From Wenzhouxiangellaceae bacterium (GTDB lineage: Bacteria; Pseudomonadota; Gammaproteobacteria; Xanthomonadales; Wenzhouxiangellaceae), in NCBI GenBank assembly GCA_028289455.1, contig JANQPN010000009.1:27120-91119 (forward strand): a DNA stretch of 64,000 nucleotides. Direction: 5' to 3'. A program made the position numbers and the translations under genes. Within the stretch, counting starts at the first letter, position 1. Each line of letters opens with the position of its first letter. Below the pieces are notes generated by a model. That model saw only the letters and a program-made list of their open reading frames with translations. It ran no database searches and was not told the origin of the DNA. This document shows positions 1 through 9,558 of this stretch, in pieces.

Positions 1-453
1 CTTGTATTGCCCATACTCTTCAGGAAACTTCCCGGTCAGATACGCTTCTTCCCGCACAATGACCAATTGCCTGAAAGCTACAGCCAGCGGCAGTGTCAGT
101 ACCAGAAACCAGAGATTATTTGATTGCAGCGAGAAACCTATGAATATCACGATGAATGACACATACATCGGGTTTCTGGAAAACCGGTACAATCCAGATG
201 TGACCAGTGACTTGGCACTGCTGACGAAATTGGTGCCGGTTTTCCGTTTGGAAAACTCCCTACCGGACAGGACAACGGCAATTCCACCGATACCCATCAA
301 TGCATAGCCGGCATACTCCAGCAGTCCCAATTCCGGAATTTCCAGCGGCCAGAGCCGCTTGAGCACGCTGCACACAAGAATAAACACCACAATAATAATC
401 ATCGGATGTACAACAATGTCCGGTGAATCATTTTCCATATTTTCGTTCTCCAT
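1..453 (-). CDS. Isoprenylcysteine carboxyl methyltransferase-like integral membrane protein (3' end cut by window)
   Basis: The minus frame is open from an ATG at 453 to the window edge, giving 151 residues without a stop. The N-terminal half has hydrophobic helices (about residues 18-35 and 48-65). They are followed by GLYRFSRNPMYV, which matches the G-x-Y-x-x-x-R-(N/H)-P-x-Y signature of the ICMT/PEMT/NnrU-like phospholipid methyltransferase group. Near the cut end comes EEAYLTGKFPEEYGQY, the conserved EE..L...F...Y..Y block that binds S-adenosylmethionine in this family. Members methylate prenylcysteine, lipids or unknown small substrates in the inner membrane, and the substrate cannot be told here. 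A second in-frame ATG at 438 is an alternative start. The adjacent esterase gene lies on the same strand upstream, with about 47 bp between them, so co-transcription is possible. Confidence 0.8.
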   Translation of the reverse strand, partial: MENENMENDSPDIVVHPMIIIVVFILVCSVLKRLWPLEIPELGLLEYAGYALMGIGGIAVVLSGREFSKRKTGTNFVSSAKSLVTSGLYRFSRNPMYVSFIVIFIGFSLQSNNLWFLVLTLPLAVAFRQLVIVREEAYLTGKFPEEYGQYK

Positions 454-500
454 GTTTTTTGGACTGACAGGCCTGCTGCCTGTTAACTGTCAGCGCCGAT

Positions 501-1658
501 TCAGTTTGCACCCAACCGCTGCTGCAACTGCTGCATGCCGGCATACAAAGCGGCCAGACGTGGTTCCGGATTCGCCTCATAAAGCTCAATCGCTGTGGCA
601 ACTTCTGCCGCTGCCTGCTCGGCGTTCCCGCTGATTAAAAAGGCATTCGCCAGCAGAAAGTGCGAAGTCGGTGACTGTGGATACTGGGCAATATATACCT
701 CACCTGTTTTGATACCGGAATCGGTGTCCTGCTGAGAAAGAAAAATCTGGGTAGCCTGAGCCAGGGTCTGCTCGCTGTAGAGCACCGGGTAATGATATTT
801 TTCCGATAAGCCATCAATATGTGCTTTTACACCGGCAAATTTACCGGTCACAATCTGTTGCTGTGACAGTGGCCAGTCGTCGCTGAAGAAGTCCTGCAAA
901 CCATGGTATTGCCCCAGCAGACGTGTGGTCATATGCGTTTCCCCGGCATCACGCACCGCCTCCCAGCGCAAACCCTGCGGCGCACTGGTTTCCAGCAAAT
1001 TCCTGATGCTGTTAAAACCCTGCTCCAAGTTGGGCTCATCACCAAGGTTCATGTAATAAAATTTATCCAATTCAGGGGCTTGCTCAATGAAGGCCTGAAA
1101 CCGTTGTGCCATCAAGGCCCCCAACGACTGGTCAAGATACGGGCTTTGCGCCATATAACCCTGAAAAAGGTCAGGCTGTGTCAGCATCGCATGGATAACA
1201 AAAACCCCGCCGAATGAATGACCCGACAGCAGTCTTAAAGGCGCTGCACGGTATTTTTCTTCCACCTGTGGAATCAATTCCCGCGTGATATATTCCAGAA
1301 ACTGATCAGCCTGGCCGGTCATTCTGGCGCCTTCCTGCGGGTTTTCGGGCAAATAATCACGCATGCGCGTAGCACCGGCATGCAATGCCACTGTAATCAC
1401 CTCCGGTGATAAAGCATTCTCAGCCAGGAAGCCTGCTACCGATGACGTATAGTCAAGATTGGATTCCCCATCCAGTAATATCAGCAGCGGATACTTAAAG
1501 CCCTCATTCCGGTAATACGATTTGGGCAGGTGTACGGTGAAAGTCCGCTGCTGTTCCGGATATTTTGAATTGATGCGGTGCTCAATAGTGAAATTTTGGG
1601 CTGCCTGTAATGGCAGAATAAGCAGCAACAGGCAAAGAAAGACAAATCCTTTTTTCAT
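501..1658 (-). CDS. Exported esterase of the IroE/Fes-like alpha/beta-hydrolase group with TPR-like C-terminus
   Basis: The predicted protein is 385 aa with a clear signal peptide: KK, a run of Leu, then AA at about residue 20. The body is a PF00756-type putative esterase: a LLDGE block near residue 62 and the nucleophile elbow GHSFGG with Ser148. An acidic residue and a His (ETHMTT) lie downstream in suitable order for the triad. Residues about 300-385 are Ala/Leu-rich, with YPQSPTSHFLLANAFL and a following helix that look like one or two TPR units, a common addition in exported esterases of this type. A GGAG ribosome-binding site lies 8 nt before the ATG. Family members cleave siderophore or other ester bonds in the periplasm; the substrate is unknown. 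A second, shorter esterase of the same family occurs at 43483-44445. Confidence 0.85.
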   Translation of the reverse strand: MKKGFVFLCLLLLILPLQAAQNFTIEHRINSKYPEQQRTFTVHLPKSYYRNEGFKYPLLILLDGESNLDYTSSVAGFLAENALSPEVITVALHAGATRMRDYLPENPQEGARMTGQADQFLEYITRELIPQVEEKYRAAPLRLLSGHSFGGVFVIHAMLTQPDLFQGYMAQSPYLDQSLGALMAQRFQAFIEQAPELDKFYYMNLGDEPNLEQGFNSIRNLLETSAPQGLRWEAVRDAGETHMTTRLLGQYHGLQDFFSDDWPLSQQQIVTGKFAGVKAHIDGLSEKYHYPVLYSEQTLAQATQIFLSQQDTDSGIKTGEVYIAQYPQSPTSHFLLANAFLISGNAEQAAAEVATAIELYEANPEPRLAALYAGMQQLQQRLGAN

Positions 1659-1736
1659 TTGTTAACTCCATTTAACAGTTGTAGCTATCAGTAATTTATT
1701 TCAGATAGTTTGTGTATTCGTATTATTGACGGTTCA

Positions 1737-1865
1737 TTATTCAGTATCCAATGTAAAAATATCCTCAACCCGCAACTGGAAATGACGGGCAATTATCAGT
1801 GCGATTATGGTTGGCGGATAAATGCTCCTGCGTGCGGAAAAGCCATTGCCGGGCTGAGCCGGCAT
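1737..1865 (-). pseudogene. Remnant of a small XRE-family helix-turn-helix regulator
   Basis: In the 228-bp gap between the esterase and prpC a minus-strand reading frame of 42 codons ends with SIYPPTIIALIIARHFQLRV followed by EDIFTL. This closely resembles the last third of short XRE/Cro-type repressors, in which the recognition helix is followed by S-x-Y-P-(P/S)-x-x-x-A-x-x-I-A-x-x-F-x-x-x-(I/V)-E-D-I-F. The first HTH helices are missing: upstream codons give only a Pro/Gly-rich stretch and then prpC. I read it as the truncated 3' end of a lost regulator gene, though a short expressed protein cannot be excluded. Confidence 0.55.
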
Positions 1866-1886
1866 GGCATGATTCTCTGAAGGTGA

Positions 1887-3008
1887 TTATCGATCAGCGA
1901 TTGGCGTCACAGCCCGCGGGTCCGGCCCGGTATAATCTGCACCCGGGCGGATAATCCGGTTATTGGCGCGCTGTTCCATAATGTGCGCCGCCCAGCCGGT
2001 TATCCGGGACATAACAAAAATCGGGGTAAACAGCTTGGTCGGTATACCCATGAAATGATAGGCCGAAGCATGGAAGAAGTCGGCATTCGCGAACAGTTTC
2101 TTTTCGTCCCACATAATGCGTTCAACCTCATCAGATACTGCAAACAGCACTTCATCACCCACTTCCTTGGATAATTTGCGTGACCATTCCTTGATAATGG
2201 CATTGCGCGGGTCCCGCTGACGGTATACCGCGTGCCCGAATCCCATGATTTTATCCTTGGCGGCCAGTTTGGCATGCACATCTTCATGCGCCTGTTCAAC
2301 AGAATTGTACTGCTCCAGCATTTCCATGGCGGCCTCGTTGGCGCCACCATGCAGCGGCCCGCGTAATGAACCAATGGCACCGGTTACACAGGAAAACATG
2401 TCTGACAGTGTTGAAGCACATACCCTGGCGGTAAAAGTGGAGGCATTGAATTCATGTTCTGCATACAGGATCAGTGATACATCCATGACCTTGCTGTGCA
2501 GCTCGCTGGGCTGTTTGTCATGCAGCATACGCAAAAAATGTGCGCCGATACTGTCATCGTCGGTTTCTGTTTCCACCCGTACGCCATCATGGCTGAAACG
2601 GTACCAGTACAGCAGCATGCTCGGAAAAGCAGCCAGCAGGCGATCAGCTTTATCCTGCTGCTGGGCAAAGTCGGTTTCCGGCTCTACATTGCCCAGAAAA
2701 GAACAGCCGGTACGCAGCACATCCATCGGGTGAGCGTCTTTGGGAATTCTTTCCAGTACCTCTTTCATGGCCGAAGAAAGGCCACGCATGCCTTTGAGCC
2801 TTGCCTGATAAGCATCCAGCTGGCTCTGGTTCGGCAGCTCGCCTTTCAATACCATGTAGGCCACTTCATTGAAGCTGGCGTTATCAGCCAGATCAACCAC
2901 ATCGTAACCACGGTAACGCAAACTGTTGCCTGCAGCGCCAACGGTACAAATGGAAGTCTCACCTGCTGATTGTCCGCGCAAACCTGCGCCGGTTTTCTTG
3001 TCTGTCAT
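1887..3008 (-). CDS. prpC: 2-methylcitrate synthase
   Basis: This 373-aa citrate-synthase-fold enzyme condenses propionyl-CoA with oxaloacetate in the methylcitrate cycle of propionate breakdown, in the cytoplasm. The catalytic triad is visible: His220 in PLHGGANEAAM, His259 in GFGHAVYRQRDPR and Asp310 in FANADFFHA. The N-terminus (GAGLRGQSAGETSICTVG) and length are those of PrpC rather than of the ~430-aa hexameric GltA. The gene lies 23 bp downstream of prpB on the same strand, so the two form one transcript. No prpD/acnD or PrpR regulator is seen in the window; the only regulator-like sequence nearby is the XRE remnant just downstream. Confidence 0.95.
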   Translation of the reverse strand: MTDKKTGAGLRGQSAGETSICTVGAAGNSLRYRGYDVVDLADNASFNEVAYMVLKGELPNQSQLDAYQARLKGMRGLSSAMKEVLERIPKDAHPMDVLRTGCSFLGNVEPETDFAQQQDKADRLLAAFPSMLLYWYRFSHDGVRVETETDDDSIGAHFLRMLHDKQPSELHSKVMDVSLILYAEHEFNASTFTARVCASTLSDMFSCVTGAIGSLRGPLHGGANEAAMEMLEQYNSVEQAHEDVHAKLAAKDKIMGFGHAVYRQRDPRNAIIKEWSRKLSKEVGDEVLFAVSDEVERIMWDEKKLFANADFFHASAYHFMGIPTKLFTPIFVMSRITGWAAHIMEQRANNRIIRPGADYTGPDPRAVTPIADR

Positions 3009-3031
3009 GCTTGATCCTTTTCTATTGTTTG

Positions 3032-3922
3032 CTAGTCATCTGAATCAGCAAACAGCTGGTCCAGTTTTTGTTCGTAACTGTGATAGTCCAGATAGTCGTA
3101 CAACTCTTCACGGGTTTGCATGATGTCCAGTACGTTTTTCTGATGACCATCCTGTTTGAGCGCTTCATATACCGTTACTGCAGCCTTGTTCATGGCGCGA
3201 TAGGCCGAGCAGCAATACAGCACGATATCGACCCCAACACCACCCAGCTCTTCACAGGTAAACAGCGGCGTATGACCGAATTCGGTGATATTGGCCAGAA
3301 TCGGTACATCCAGAGCCTCACGGAATTGCCGGTAATGATTCAGCTCGCGCATGGCTTCCGGGAAAATCATATCAGCGCCGGCTTCCACATATGCCTGGGC
3401 CCGTTCAATGGTTGCCTCCATCCCTTCCACTTGCAGTGCATCAGTACGGGCCATAATCACAAACTCGTCATTCTGCCTGGCATCCACTGCAGCCTTGATG
3501 CGATTGACCATTTCCTGCCGGGAAACCACCGCTTTGCCGGGCCGGTGTCCGCAGCGCTTGGCGCCCACCTGATCTTCCAGATGACAGCCTGCTGCGCCGG
3601 CTTTGTCCAGACTGCGAATGGTACGTGCAATATTAAACGCGCTGCTGCCGAAGCCGGTATCGGCATCCACCAGCAGGGGCAGATCACACACTTCGGTGAT
3701 CCGGCGGATATCAATCAGCACATCTTCCAGTGTGGAAATGCCCAGATCGGGCATGCCCAGCGAATTGGCTGCCACACCACCACCGGAAAGGTATATGGCC
3801 TGATGACCTACCCGCTGCGCCATTCTGGCTGTGAAGGCATTGATGGTTCCGACGATGGACAAAGGGTTATTGTCGGCAACAGCTGCTCGCAGCCGCTGCC
3901 CGGGGTGTTGAGAAAAATTCAT
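3032..3922 (-). CDS. prpB: 2-methylisocitrate lyase
   Basis: A 296-aa PEP-mutase/isocitrate-lyase superfamily enzyme that splits 2-methylisocitrate into pyruvate and succinate, the last step of the methylcitrate cycle. The signature KRCGH is present at residues 122-126 (with Cys124 as the general acid/base), as are the phosphate-binding [11 protein letters not shown] near residue 46 and the Mg-binding DADTGFG at about 86-92. Length and start agree with the family. It is the first gene of the prpB-prpC pair; a strong hairpin terminator (3943-3978) separates it from the large gene upstream on the same strand, so its promoter should lie in the short gap after that terminator. Confidence 0.95.
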   Translation of the reverse strand: MNFSQHPGQRLRAAVADNNPLSIVGTINAFTARMAQRVGHQAIYLSGGGVAANSLGMPDLGISTLEDVLIDIRRITEVCDLPLLVDADTGFGSSAFNIARTIRSLDKAGAAGCHLEDQVGAKRCGHRPGKAVVSRQEMVNRIKAAVDARQNDEFVIMARTDALQVEGMEATIERAQAYVEAGADMIFPEAMRELNHYRQFREALDVPILANITEFGHTPLFTCEELGGVGVDIVLYCCSAYRAMNKAAVTVYEALKQDGHQKNVLDIMQTREELYDYLDYHSYEQKLDQLFADSDD

Positions 3923-3942
3923 CCGGGTATTTTACCATGCAT

Positions 3943-3978
3943 AAAAAATCCCCGGCAGGGTTGCCGGGGTATTTTTTA
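3943..3978 (-). terminator. Rho-independent terminator downstream of the 1339-aa gene
   Basis: CCCCGGCA at 3950-3957 pairs with TGCCGGGG at 3962-3969 around a 4-nt loop. The hairpin is flanked by A6 on one side and T6 on the other, so it can work in both directions. On the minus strand it directly follows the stop of the gene at 4014-8033. Confidence 0.85.
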
Positions 3979-4013
3979 GAGCATCCGGCCGCTTTATATT
4001 GCGGCCTGTTTGG

Positions 4014-7000
4014 TTATCTGTGCAGGGCTTTGCGCATCCCCGGATGGCGGACAGCCAAACCTGCCAGCAGCAACATCAGAATCAGCAATGACCAGCGGCC
4101 CAGTGCCGGCACTTCCAGCGCCACCGCTTCCAGCGACTGGATAAGAGTGATGTCGGTATTGTTCACTGGATCCGGATCGATCTGATCACTGGTGGTCGTA
4201 CCAATAGCAGTCAAGGGCCCCAGGCCGGTTACCTGTACCGTAAAGATACAACTGGCCGTGGCGCCGTTATTGCCGAGCGCACCCAAATCCCAGGTTACCT
4301 GACCGCCTGCCGCATTGGCACAGCCGCCCTGCGCATCGGTAAATGCGAGCTCGCCGGACAGCATAACTTCAGTGGTCACACCGGTAGCGGGCTGGGGCCC
4401 ATCGTTAATGACCAGCATTTCGATATCGAAAGAAGTGAACGGATGAATCACCAGCGGCACATTCAGTGCTGACAAGACCAGTTCCAGATCGGCAATGGCC
4501 GGACCGACGGTAATGGTGAAACTCTGCGGTGGTGAAGTATCCTCACCGCCATTGGCAGTACCGCCGTCATCCATCAGTTCCAGTGTAATGATGCTGTCTC
4601 CGTCACCGCCCAGCATTGGCGCAAAGGTCAGTGTGCCGTCGGGAGCCACAGCCGGTTGTACGGCAAATAATGACGGATCGGTATTACCTACTACATTAAA
4701 GGTTAATGCCTGACCGTTTTCGTCCGGCGGACCGGCAATAATGGCAGTCGCCCACGGGCTGATAACCTGCGCGGGATCTTCATCAAAGGCAAACACATCC
4801 GGGCCCACCATAAAGCTGGGCGCATCATTGACTGCTGCGATATCAATCATGAACTGCTGCACGGGTGAGGTATCTTCCCCGCCGTTTGCAGTACCACCGT
4901 CATCCATGATGACCACATCAACGATAGCGATACCATTGGCATCCGGCGCGGATGTGAAGGTCAGGGTGCCACTCGGATCGATGGCCGGCTGCTGACTGAA
5001 CAACGGATTATTGTTGTTGGTCACCACAAAACTCAGCATCTGACCGGCCTCACTGGCAGGTCCCGGACTAAGATTGGTGGCCCAACCCACTACGGTCTGT
5101 GGTCCCAGATCTTTCAGCAGCATCTGATCCGGACCTGCAGTGAACGATGGAGCATCGTTAACTTCCGCTACGCTGATGTTGAATTGGATAACCGGTGAAA
5201 TATCGATCCCGCCGTCAGCGGTTCCACCATCATCCATCAACTGCACATCAACCACAGCCGTACCAACCAGATCAGCATTGGTCGTGAAGGTCAATGTGCC
5301 GGTGGGGTCAATCGCCGGCTGCTGACTGAACAGGCCGTTGTTGTCATTGGTGACAATGAAAGTCACCATCTGAGCGGCTTCACTGGCCGGGCCCGGAGTG
5401 ATCTTGGTCGCCCAGGCTGGAACGGTCTGCGGTCCGGCGTCTTCCAGCACATTCTGATTAGGGCCCGGCGTGAATGTCGGCGCATCATTGACTTCGGTGA
5501 TTTCAATGGTGAACTGCTGCACCGGTGAGGTATCCACACCACCATTTGCAGTACCGCCGTCATCCATCAGTTCAACATCCACAGTGGCGATGCCGACCGC
5601 GTCATCAGCCGGCGTAAACGTCAGCGTTCCGGTTACCGCATCAACGGCCGGTTGCTGGCTGAACAGAGCGTTGTTGTCATTGCTGACATTAAAGGTCAGT
5701 ACCCGTGCGGTCTCGCTGGCCGGGCCAGGGCTGATGTCGGTCGCCCAGGCAGGCACCGTCTGCAGGCCGGAATCTTCCAATACCGTTTGATTGGGGCCGG
5801 CTGTAAATGAGGGTGCATCGTTGACTTCCTGTACATTGATGGTGAACTGGAATACTGCTGAAGTATCCATACCGCCATTGGCAGTACCGCCGTCATCCAT
5901 CAACTGCACATCGACCAGAGCAATACCGACTTCATCCGGCGCCGACGTGAATGTCAGCATACCGGCAGCATCAATGGCCGGTTGAACGCTGAACAATGCA
6001 TTGTTGTTGTTGCTGACATTAAATGTCAGCGTCTGACCGGCTTCGCTGGCCGCACCGGGATCAATATTGGTAGCCCAGGCGACTGCCTGCGGCCCGGCAT
6101 CTTCCAGTACATCCTGATTCGGCCCTGGGGTAAAGCTGGGCGGGTCATTCACTTCACCGATATCAATGGTAAACATCTGCACCGGTGAGATGTTGACACC
6201 GCCATTGGCTACGCCACCATCATCCATCACCTGCACGCTTACCGTGGCAATACCGACAGCGTCCACTGCCGGGGTGTAGGTTAATGTGCCGGTTGTTGGA
6301 TCAACTGCCGGTTGCTGACTGAACAATGTGTTGTCGTTGTTACTGACTACAAAATTGACCGTCTGGCCGGATTCATTGGCCGGACCCGGACTGATGGCTG
6401 TGGCCCAGCCGGGTACGCTTTGCGCACCGGCTTCTTCCAACACACTCTGATTGGGACCTGCAATGAAGCTGGGTGCATCATTCACCGGCAGAATGGTAAT
6501 GCTGGCCATTTGCACTGCGGAGGTGTCTATACCACCGCCGGCGGTGCCGCCGTTATCCATTGCCTGAACCATGACCGTAGCGGTACCAAACTGGTTGGGT
6601 GCTGCTGTGTAGGTCAGGGTTCCGTCGGTGGCCACTGCCGGTGCCGTTGAGAACAACCCGGCATTGTCGTTTCCGACCAGGAACTGTACCGTCTGACCGG
6701 CTTCATCTGCAGGCCCCGGGCTGATCGCGGTTATCCAGCCGGGAACAGTCTGGGCACCACCATCTTCATTGCTCATTTGATTGGCGCCGATCGCAAATGA
6801 AGGGGCATCGTTGACCGGATTGATCACCACATTCACGATAATACTGTCAAACGCGCCGTTGGTATCGATCACTTGAACCACAAAGCTGTCGTTGCCGTTG
6901 ACATCCGGGTTTGGGGTGTAGGTAATGGCCTGTGACAACCCGGTTCCGGTGGTCACTCCGGCCGTTCCCATTCCCGCAGCAGTCAGGATGGACCAGGTCA

Positions 7001-8033
7001 GTCCACCGCCCGCCGGATCAGTGGAATTCAAGGTCAGGGCGAAAGCTGTAGGGGTGTTGTCCTCATCAATGGTCACCATGGTGGTCAGCCCTTCGGCAAT
7101 CACCGGCTGATCCAGGCTGCTGAATAAGGCATTCACCACCATCATGGCGGGCACCGCGGTCTGCTGGGTTATCACGCCTTCGCCGTTGACAGAGTAAAAC
7201 GCAAACGGACTGGCACCATCGGGACGGGCCACCTGCAGGATGGTTTTATTCAGCAGTCCGGCCACACCCTGGGCAGCGAAACAGCAGCCGTTCAAACCCG
7301 TTCCGATGTTGTCATACATCCCGGTAGACGGGTCCAGCACCGCCAGGCGCTGCCCGGTACCGTCATGATAGATCGCCAGTAACTGACCATCCAATGCCAG
7401 ACTGACCGGCGGCTGACTGACCGGCACTGCCGATACCTGTGCACCGGTTGAAGTGTTAATGGTGTAGACCTGCCACTCCATGGTCATCACCGATTGTGCA
7501 ATGACGTACCACATGCCGTTAGCCGCATCCAATGCTTCCACACCGACCGCTACGGCACAGCAGTCAGCGAGTTCACTGCCGATGGGCGTTAGAACCCCCG
7601 AGTTGATATCAATCTGACTCAACTGCAGTCCGGGCATGCCGACGGTCTGGGTCAAGGCCAGCAACCGGTTCATATTGTCATCCCAGGCCAGTGCCAGAAC
7701 TGTCTCGGTGATCGGCAGGGCAACCGGCGCCTGGGCACTGTTCCCGGTCCCTGCGTTCAAACGGAAAAATGATTGACTGACGGCGCCGGTAGGAATGCCG
7801 ACAAAAAACACATCGGTTGAATTACGTGCAGCCAGCTTCCCATTGACGCTGCAGCACATGGCTTGACCTACGCCCATCGGTGTTATCACGCCGGTGCTGC
7901 TGACCTCTGCCAGCAACTCGGTGTCATTAACCGTATCGTGAATCAACCCCAGGGTGGAGGCCTGCAGGTTATCAGTGAAGCCACATAGCCCCAGCAGGAC
8001 TATCGGCAATAGTTTCCAGCGGTTCATGGTCAA
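4014..8033 (-). CDS. Large exported protein with seven cadherin-like repeats and IPTL-CTERM-like anchor
   Basis: The 1339-aa product begins with a signal peptide (cleavage near residue 25). Residues about 26-290 form a propeller-like region in which three vicinal cysteine pairs recur at 60-61, 158-159 and 250-251. A Big/cadherin-like domain follows, then seven repeats of about 105 aa, each opening with VND(A/P)P(S/T)F and ending in MDDGGTANGG...TS. Next is a DUF11-like Ig domain. The C-terminus is VPALGRWSLLILMLLLAGLA followed by basic residues. This fits the IPTL-CTERM sorting signal (I/V-P-x-L-x-x-W, one membrane helix, basic tail), which exosortase-type systems are thought to process; none is visible in the window. 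The gene starts 4 bp after the stop of the S74-domain gene, so the two are translated from one message. Confidence 0.85.
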   Translation of the reverse strand: MTMNRWKLLPIVLLGLCGFTDNLQASTLGLIHDTVNDTELLAEVSSTGVITPMGVGQAMCCSVNGKLAARNSTDVFFVGIPTGAVSQSFFRLNAGTGNSAQAPVALPITETVLALAWDDNMNRLLALTQTVGMPGLQLSQIDINSGVLTPIGSELADCCAVAVGVEALDAANGMWYVIAQSVMTMEWQVYTINTSTGAQVSAVPVSQPPVSLALDGQLLAIYHDGTGQRLAVLDPSTGMYDNIGTGLNGCCFAAQGVAGLLNKTILQVARPDGASPFAFYSVNGEGVITQQTAVPAMMVVNALFSSLDQPVIAEGLTTMVTIDEDNTPTAFALTLNSTDPAGGGLTWSILTAAGMGTAGVTTGTGLSQAITYTPNPDVNGNDSFVVQVIDTNGAFDSIIVNVVINPVNDAPSFAIGANQMSNEDGGAQTVPGWITAISPGPADEAGQTVQFLVGNDNAGLFSTAPAVATDGTLTYTAAPNQFGTATVMVQAMDNGGTAGGGIDTSAVQMASITILPVNDAPSFIAGPNQSVLEEAGAQSVPGWATAISPGPANESGQTVNFVVSNNDNTLFSQQPAVDPTTGTLTYTPAVDAVGIATVSVQVMDDGGVANGGVNISPVQMFTIDIGEVNDPPSFTPGPNQDVLEDAGPQAVAWATNIDPGAASEAGQTLTFNVSNNNNALFSVQPAIDAAGMLTFTSAPDEVGIALVDVQLMDDGGTANGGMDTSAVFQFTINVQEVNDAPSFTAGPNQTVLEDSGLQTVPAWATDISPGPASETARVLTFNVSNDNNALFSQQPAVDAVTGTLTFTPADDAVGIATVDVELMDDGGTANGGVDTSPVQQFTIEITEVNDAPTFTPGPNQNVLEDAGPQTVPAWATKITPGPASEAAQMVTFIVTNDNNGLFSQQPAIDPTGTLTFTTNADLVGTAVVDVQLMDDGGTADGGIDISPVIQFNISVAEVNDAPSFTAGPDQMLLKDLGPQTVVGWATNLSPGPASEAGQMLSFVVTNNNNPLFSQQPAIDPSGTLTFTSAPDANGIAIVDVVIMDDGGTANGGEDTSPVQQFMIDIAAVNDAPSFMVGPDVFAFDEDPAQVISPWATAIIAGPPDENGQALTFNVVGNTDPSLFAVQPAVAPDGTLTFAPMLGGDGDSIITLELMDDGGTANGGEDTSPPQSFTITVGPAIADLELVLSALNVPLVIHPFTSFDIEMLVINDGPQPATGVTTEVMLSGELAFTDAQGGCANAAGGQVTWDLGALGNNGATASCIFTVQVTGLGPLTAIGTTTSDQIDPDPVNNTDITLIQSLEAVALEVPALGRWSLLILMLLLAGLAVRHPGMRKALHR

Positions 8034-8037
8034 CCTC

Positions 8038-9558
8038 CTAGCGGTTGACGATCTGCTGACTATCCTGATTCTGCTCCTGCTTGAGCACTTTCACCATTAA
8101 CGCCTCCAGCCGCTGCAATCGATCTTCAAGCTCGGCAATCTGCTGCTCCTTGGCTTCCAGTTCGAACAGCAGGGCTTGACTCGAAGCCAGCGCTACTGCG
8201 GCCATATCTGATGTAGCGATGTGCTGAGGATTGGTGCCCAGGCCGTAAGCTGCATGGAATTCTTCCGCGACCGGACCCAGATGGCGTTCGCTGTCGGGCT
8301 GATGTTTGTAGTTCCAGGTGCTGATGTCCAGACCTTTCAATGCGGCCAGCATGGCCTGATGATCGATGCGGGTAAAGTGCTCCTTACTGTCGCGGCGCGA
8401 CAGCTGCGCCAGTGTGCCGGCCAGCAGCATATCGCCGTTGTTCTGCAGAGTCAGCAATACTGCATCGGTATCGGATTCGGCAATCAGAACAGGGTCGGTG
8501 GCGTTACGCGCATTAATCAACAATGTCGCCGGAGAATCCAGCATCGGCGGTGAGCCGCCGACCGATACCTGACCATCGCTATCAATCAGTATGGAATCCG
8601 TATCTGCCCCCGGCCTTATACGTAGTGAAAGCTGACTGCCATTGCTGACATCACGGATAAAGAAGTTAGACTCGTTACCAGCCAAATCCCAGGTCTGGGC
8701 GCCAAATCCGGCAGACCCGTTTTGCTCCAGACGCACGGTTGGTGAATCGCCATCAGCTATATGAAATTCCACTACCGGGTTATCGGTAGCCAAGCCGATA
8801 TCACCGGCAGAGTCCATAAACAAGGAATTCGCCGGTGCGCCGGCTTCGAATATGGCAATTCGGCGCCCTGCCGTGGAATCCTCCAGCGCGAATAAGTTGT
8901 CGCCACCGTTACCGGTGTCATTGGCAAGCAGGCGCCAGTCATTGCTCGGGAAACCACCGGGGGTACTGGTATCGTCAAAATGAATGCGCAGATTGTTTTC
9001 CTGCAACCTGTAGGTATCAAAGCCAAAATTCGGCGTAGGTGGACAATCAAAACCAACGCATAAACTGCCCCCGATTACTCCATCCGTACCCACTGGTGTA
9101 ATCACCACTCTTGGCTGCGGATCCGGTATCACCGGCGCATTGGGATTATCCTCATCAAGATCGCCGGTTGCTTCTATTAATGGCAGAGCAAATCCACCGC
9201 TGATCACTGCAAAACTGCCGCTGGTAATCGTTGTTGCGCTGTCGATGACCTCAATGTTTTCGCCTGCCTGACGGGCGGCATCACGGGCCTGGATTTGAGC
9301 AGGCGTTAATACCGGCGTCAGAACCACCTGGTATTTATAACCGCCATCCAGCCGCGGCAGCGGAATCAAAATCTGCTGACCCCGGGTAAAGCTGAGCTGT
9401 TGCATACCGTAAGGGCCATCCAGCGTAGCCGCAGCGCTCTGATAGGCAATGGCCGGTGTGATAATCAGCCCTTCAGGGCTTTGTTCAACAGTGAAATTGG
9501 CCCATGCAGTTGATGAAAAGACCAGTAAAAGCAGTGCGGTTAATCCACTTTTGATCAT
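8038..9558 (-). CDS. Exported protein with C-terminal S74-type intramolecular chaperone domain
   Basis: I start at the ATG at 9558 (506 aa) because GGAG lies 8 nt upstream and the product then opens with a clean signal peptide, MIKSGLTALLLLVFSSTAWA; an in-frame start at 9597 would bury it. The middle (about residues 150-380) resembles beta-rich fibre modules with repeated NNxRIHFDD and GDIGLAT-type strands. Residues about 386-500 match the peptidase S74/intramolecular chaperone fold of tail spikes. Ser387 and Lys392 have the Ser-x4-Lys spacing of the self-cleaving dyad, followed by GPVAEEFHAAYG and a terminal coiled coil (LEAKEQQIAELEDRLQRLEA). The chaperone normally drives trimerisation of a fibre and cuts itself off. 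No phage genes are nearby. It sits between the two giant repeat-protein genes, so a surface-fibre role is likely. Confidence 0.85.
   Translation of the reverse strand: MIKSGLTALLLLVFSSTAWANFTVEQSPEGLIITPAIAYQSAAATLDGPYGMQQLSFTRGQQILIPLPRLDGGYKYQVVLTPVLTPAQIQARDAARQAGENIEVIDSATTITSGSFAVISGGFALPLIEATGDLDEDNPNAPVIPDPQPRVVITPVGTDGVIGGSLCVGFDCPPTPNFGFDTYRLQENNLRIHFDDTSTPGGFPSNDWRLLANDTGNGGDNLFALEDSTAGRRIAIFEAGAPANSLFMDSAGDIGLATDNPVVEFHIADGDSPTVRLEQNGSAGFGAQTWDLAGNESNFFIRDVSNGSQLSLRIRPGADTDSILIDSDGQVSVGGSPPMLDSPATLLINARNATDPVLIAESDTDAVLLTLQNNGDMLLAGTLAQLSRRDSKEHFTRIDHQAMLAALKGLDISTWNYKHQPDSERHLGPVAEEFHAAYGLGTNPQHIATSDMAAVALASSQALLFELEAKEQQIAELEDRLQRLEALMVKVLKQEQNQDSQQIVNR

Noticed and set aside
3068..3979. 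303-codon open frame opposite prpB
   Set aside because: Antisense shadow of a well-supported gene; no ribosome-binding site or family match.
8038..9558. Prophage tail gene because of the S74 domain
   Set aside because: No capsid, terminase, integrase or lysis genes nearby; the protein has a signal peptide and sits in an operon of exported repeat proteins.
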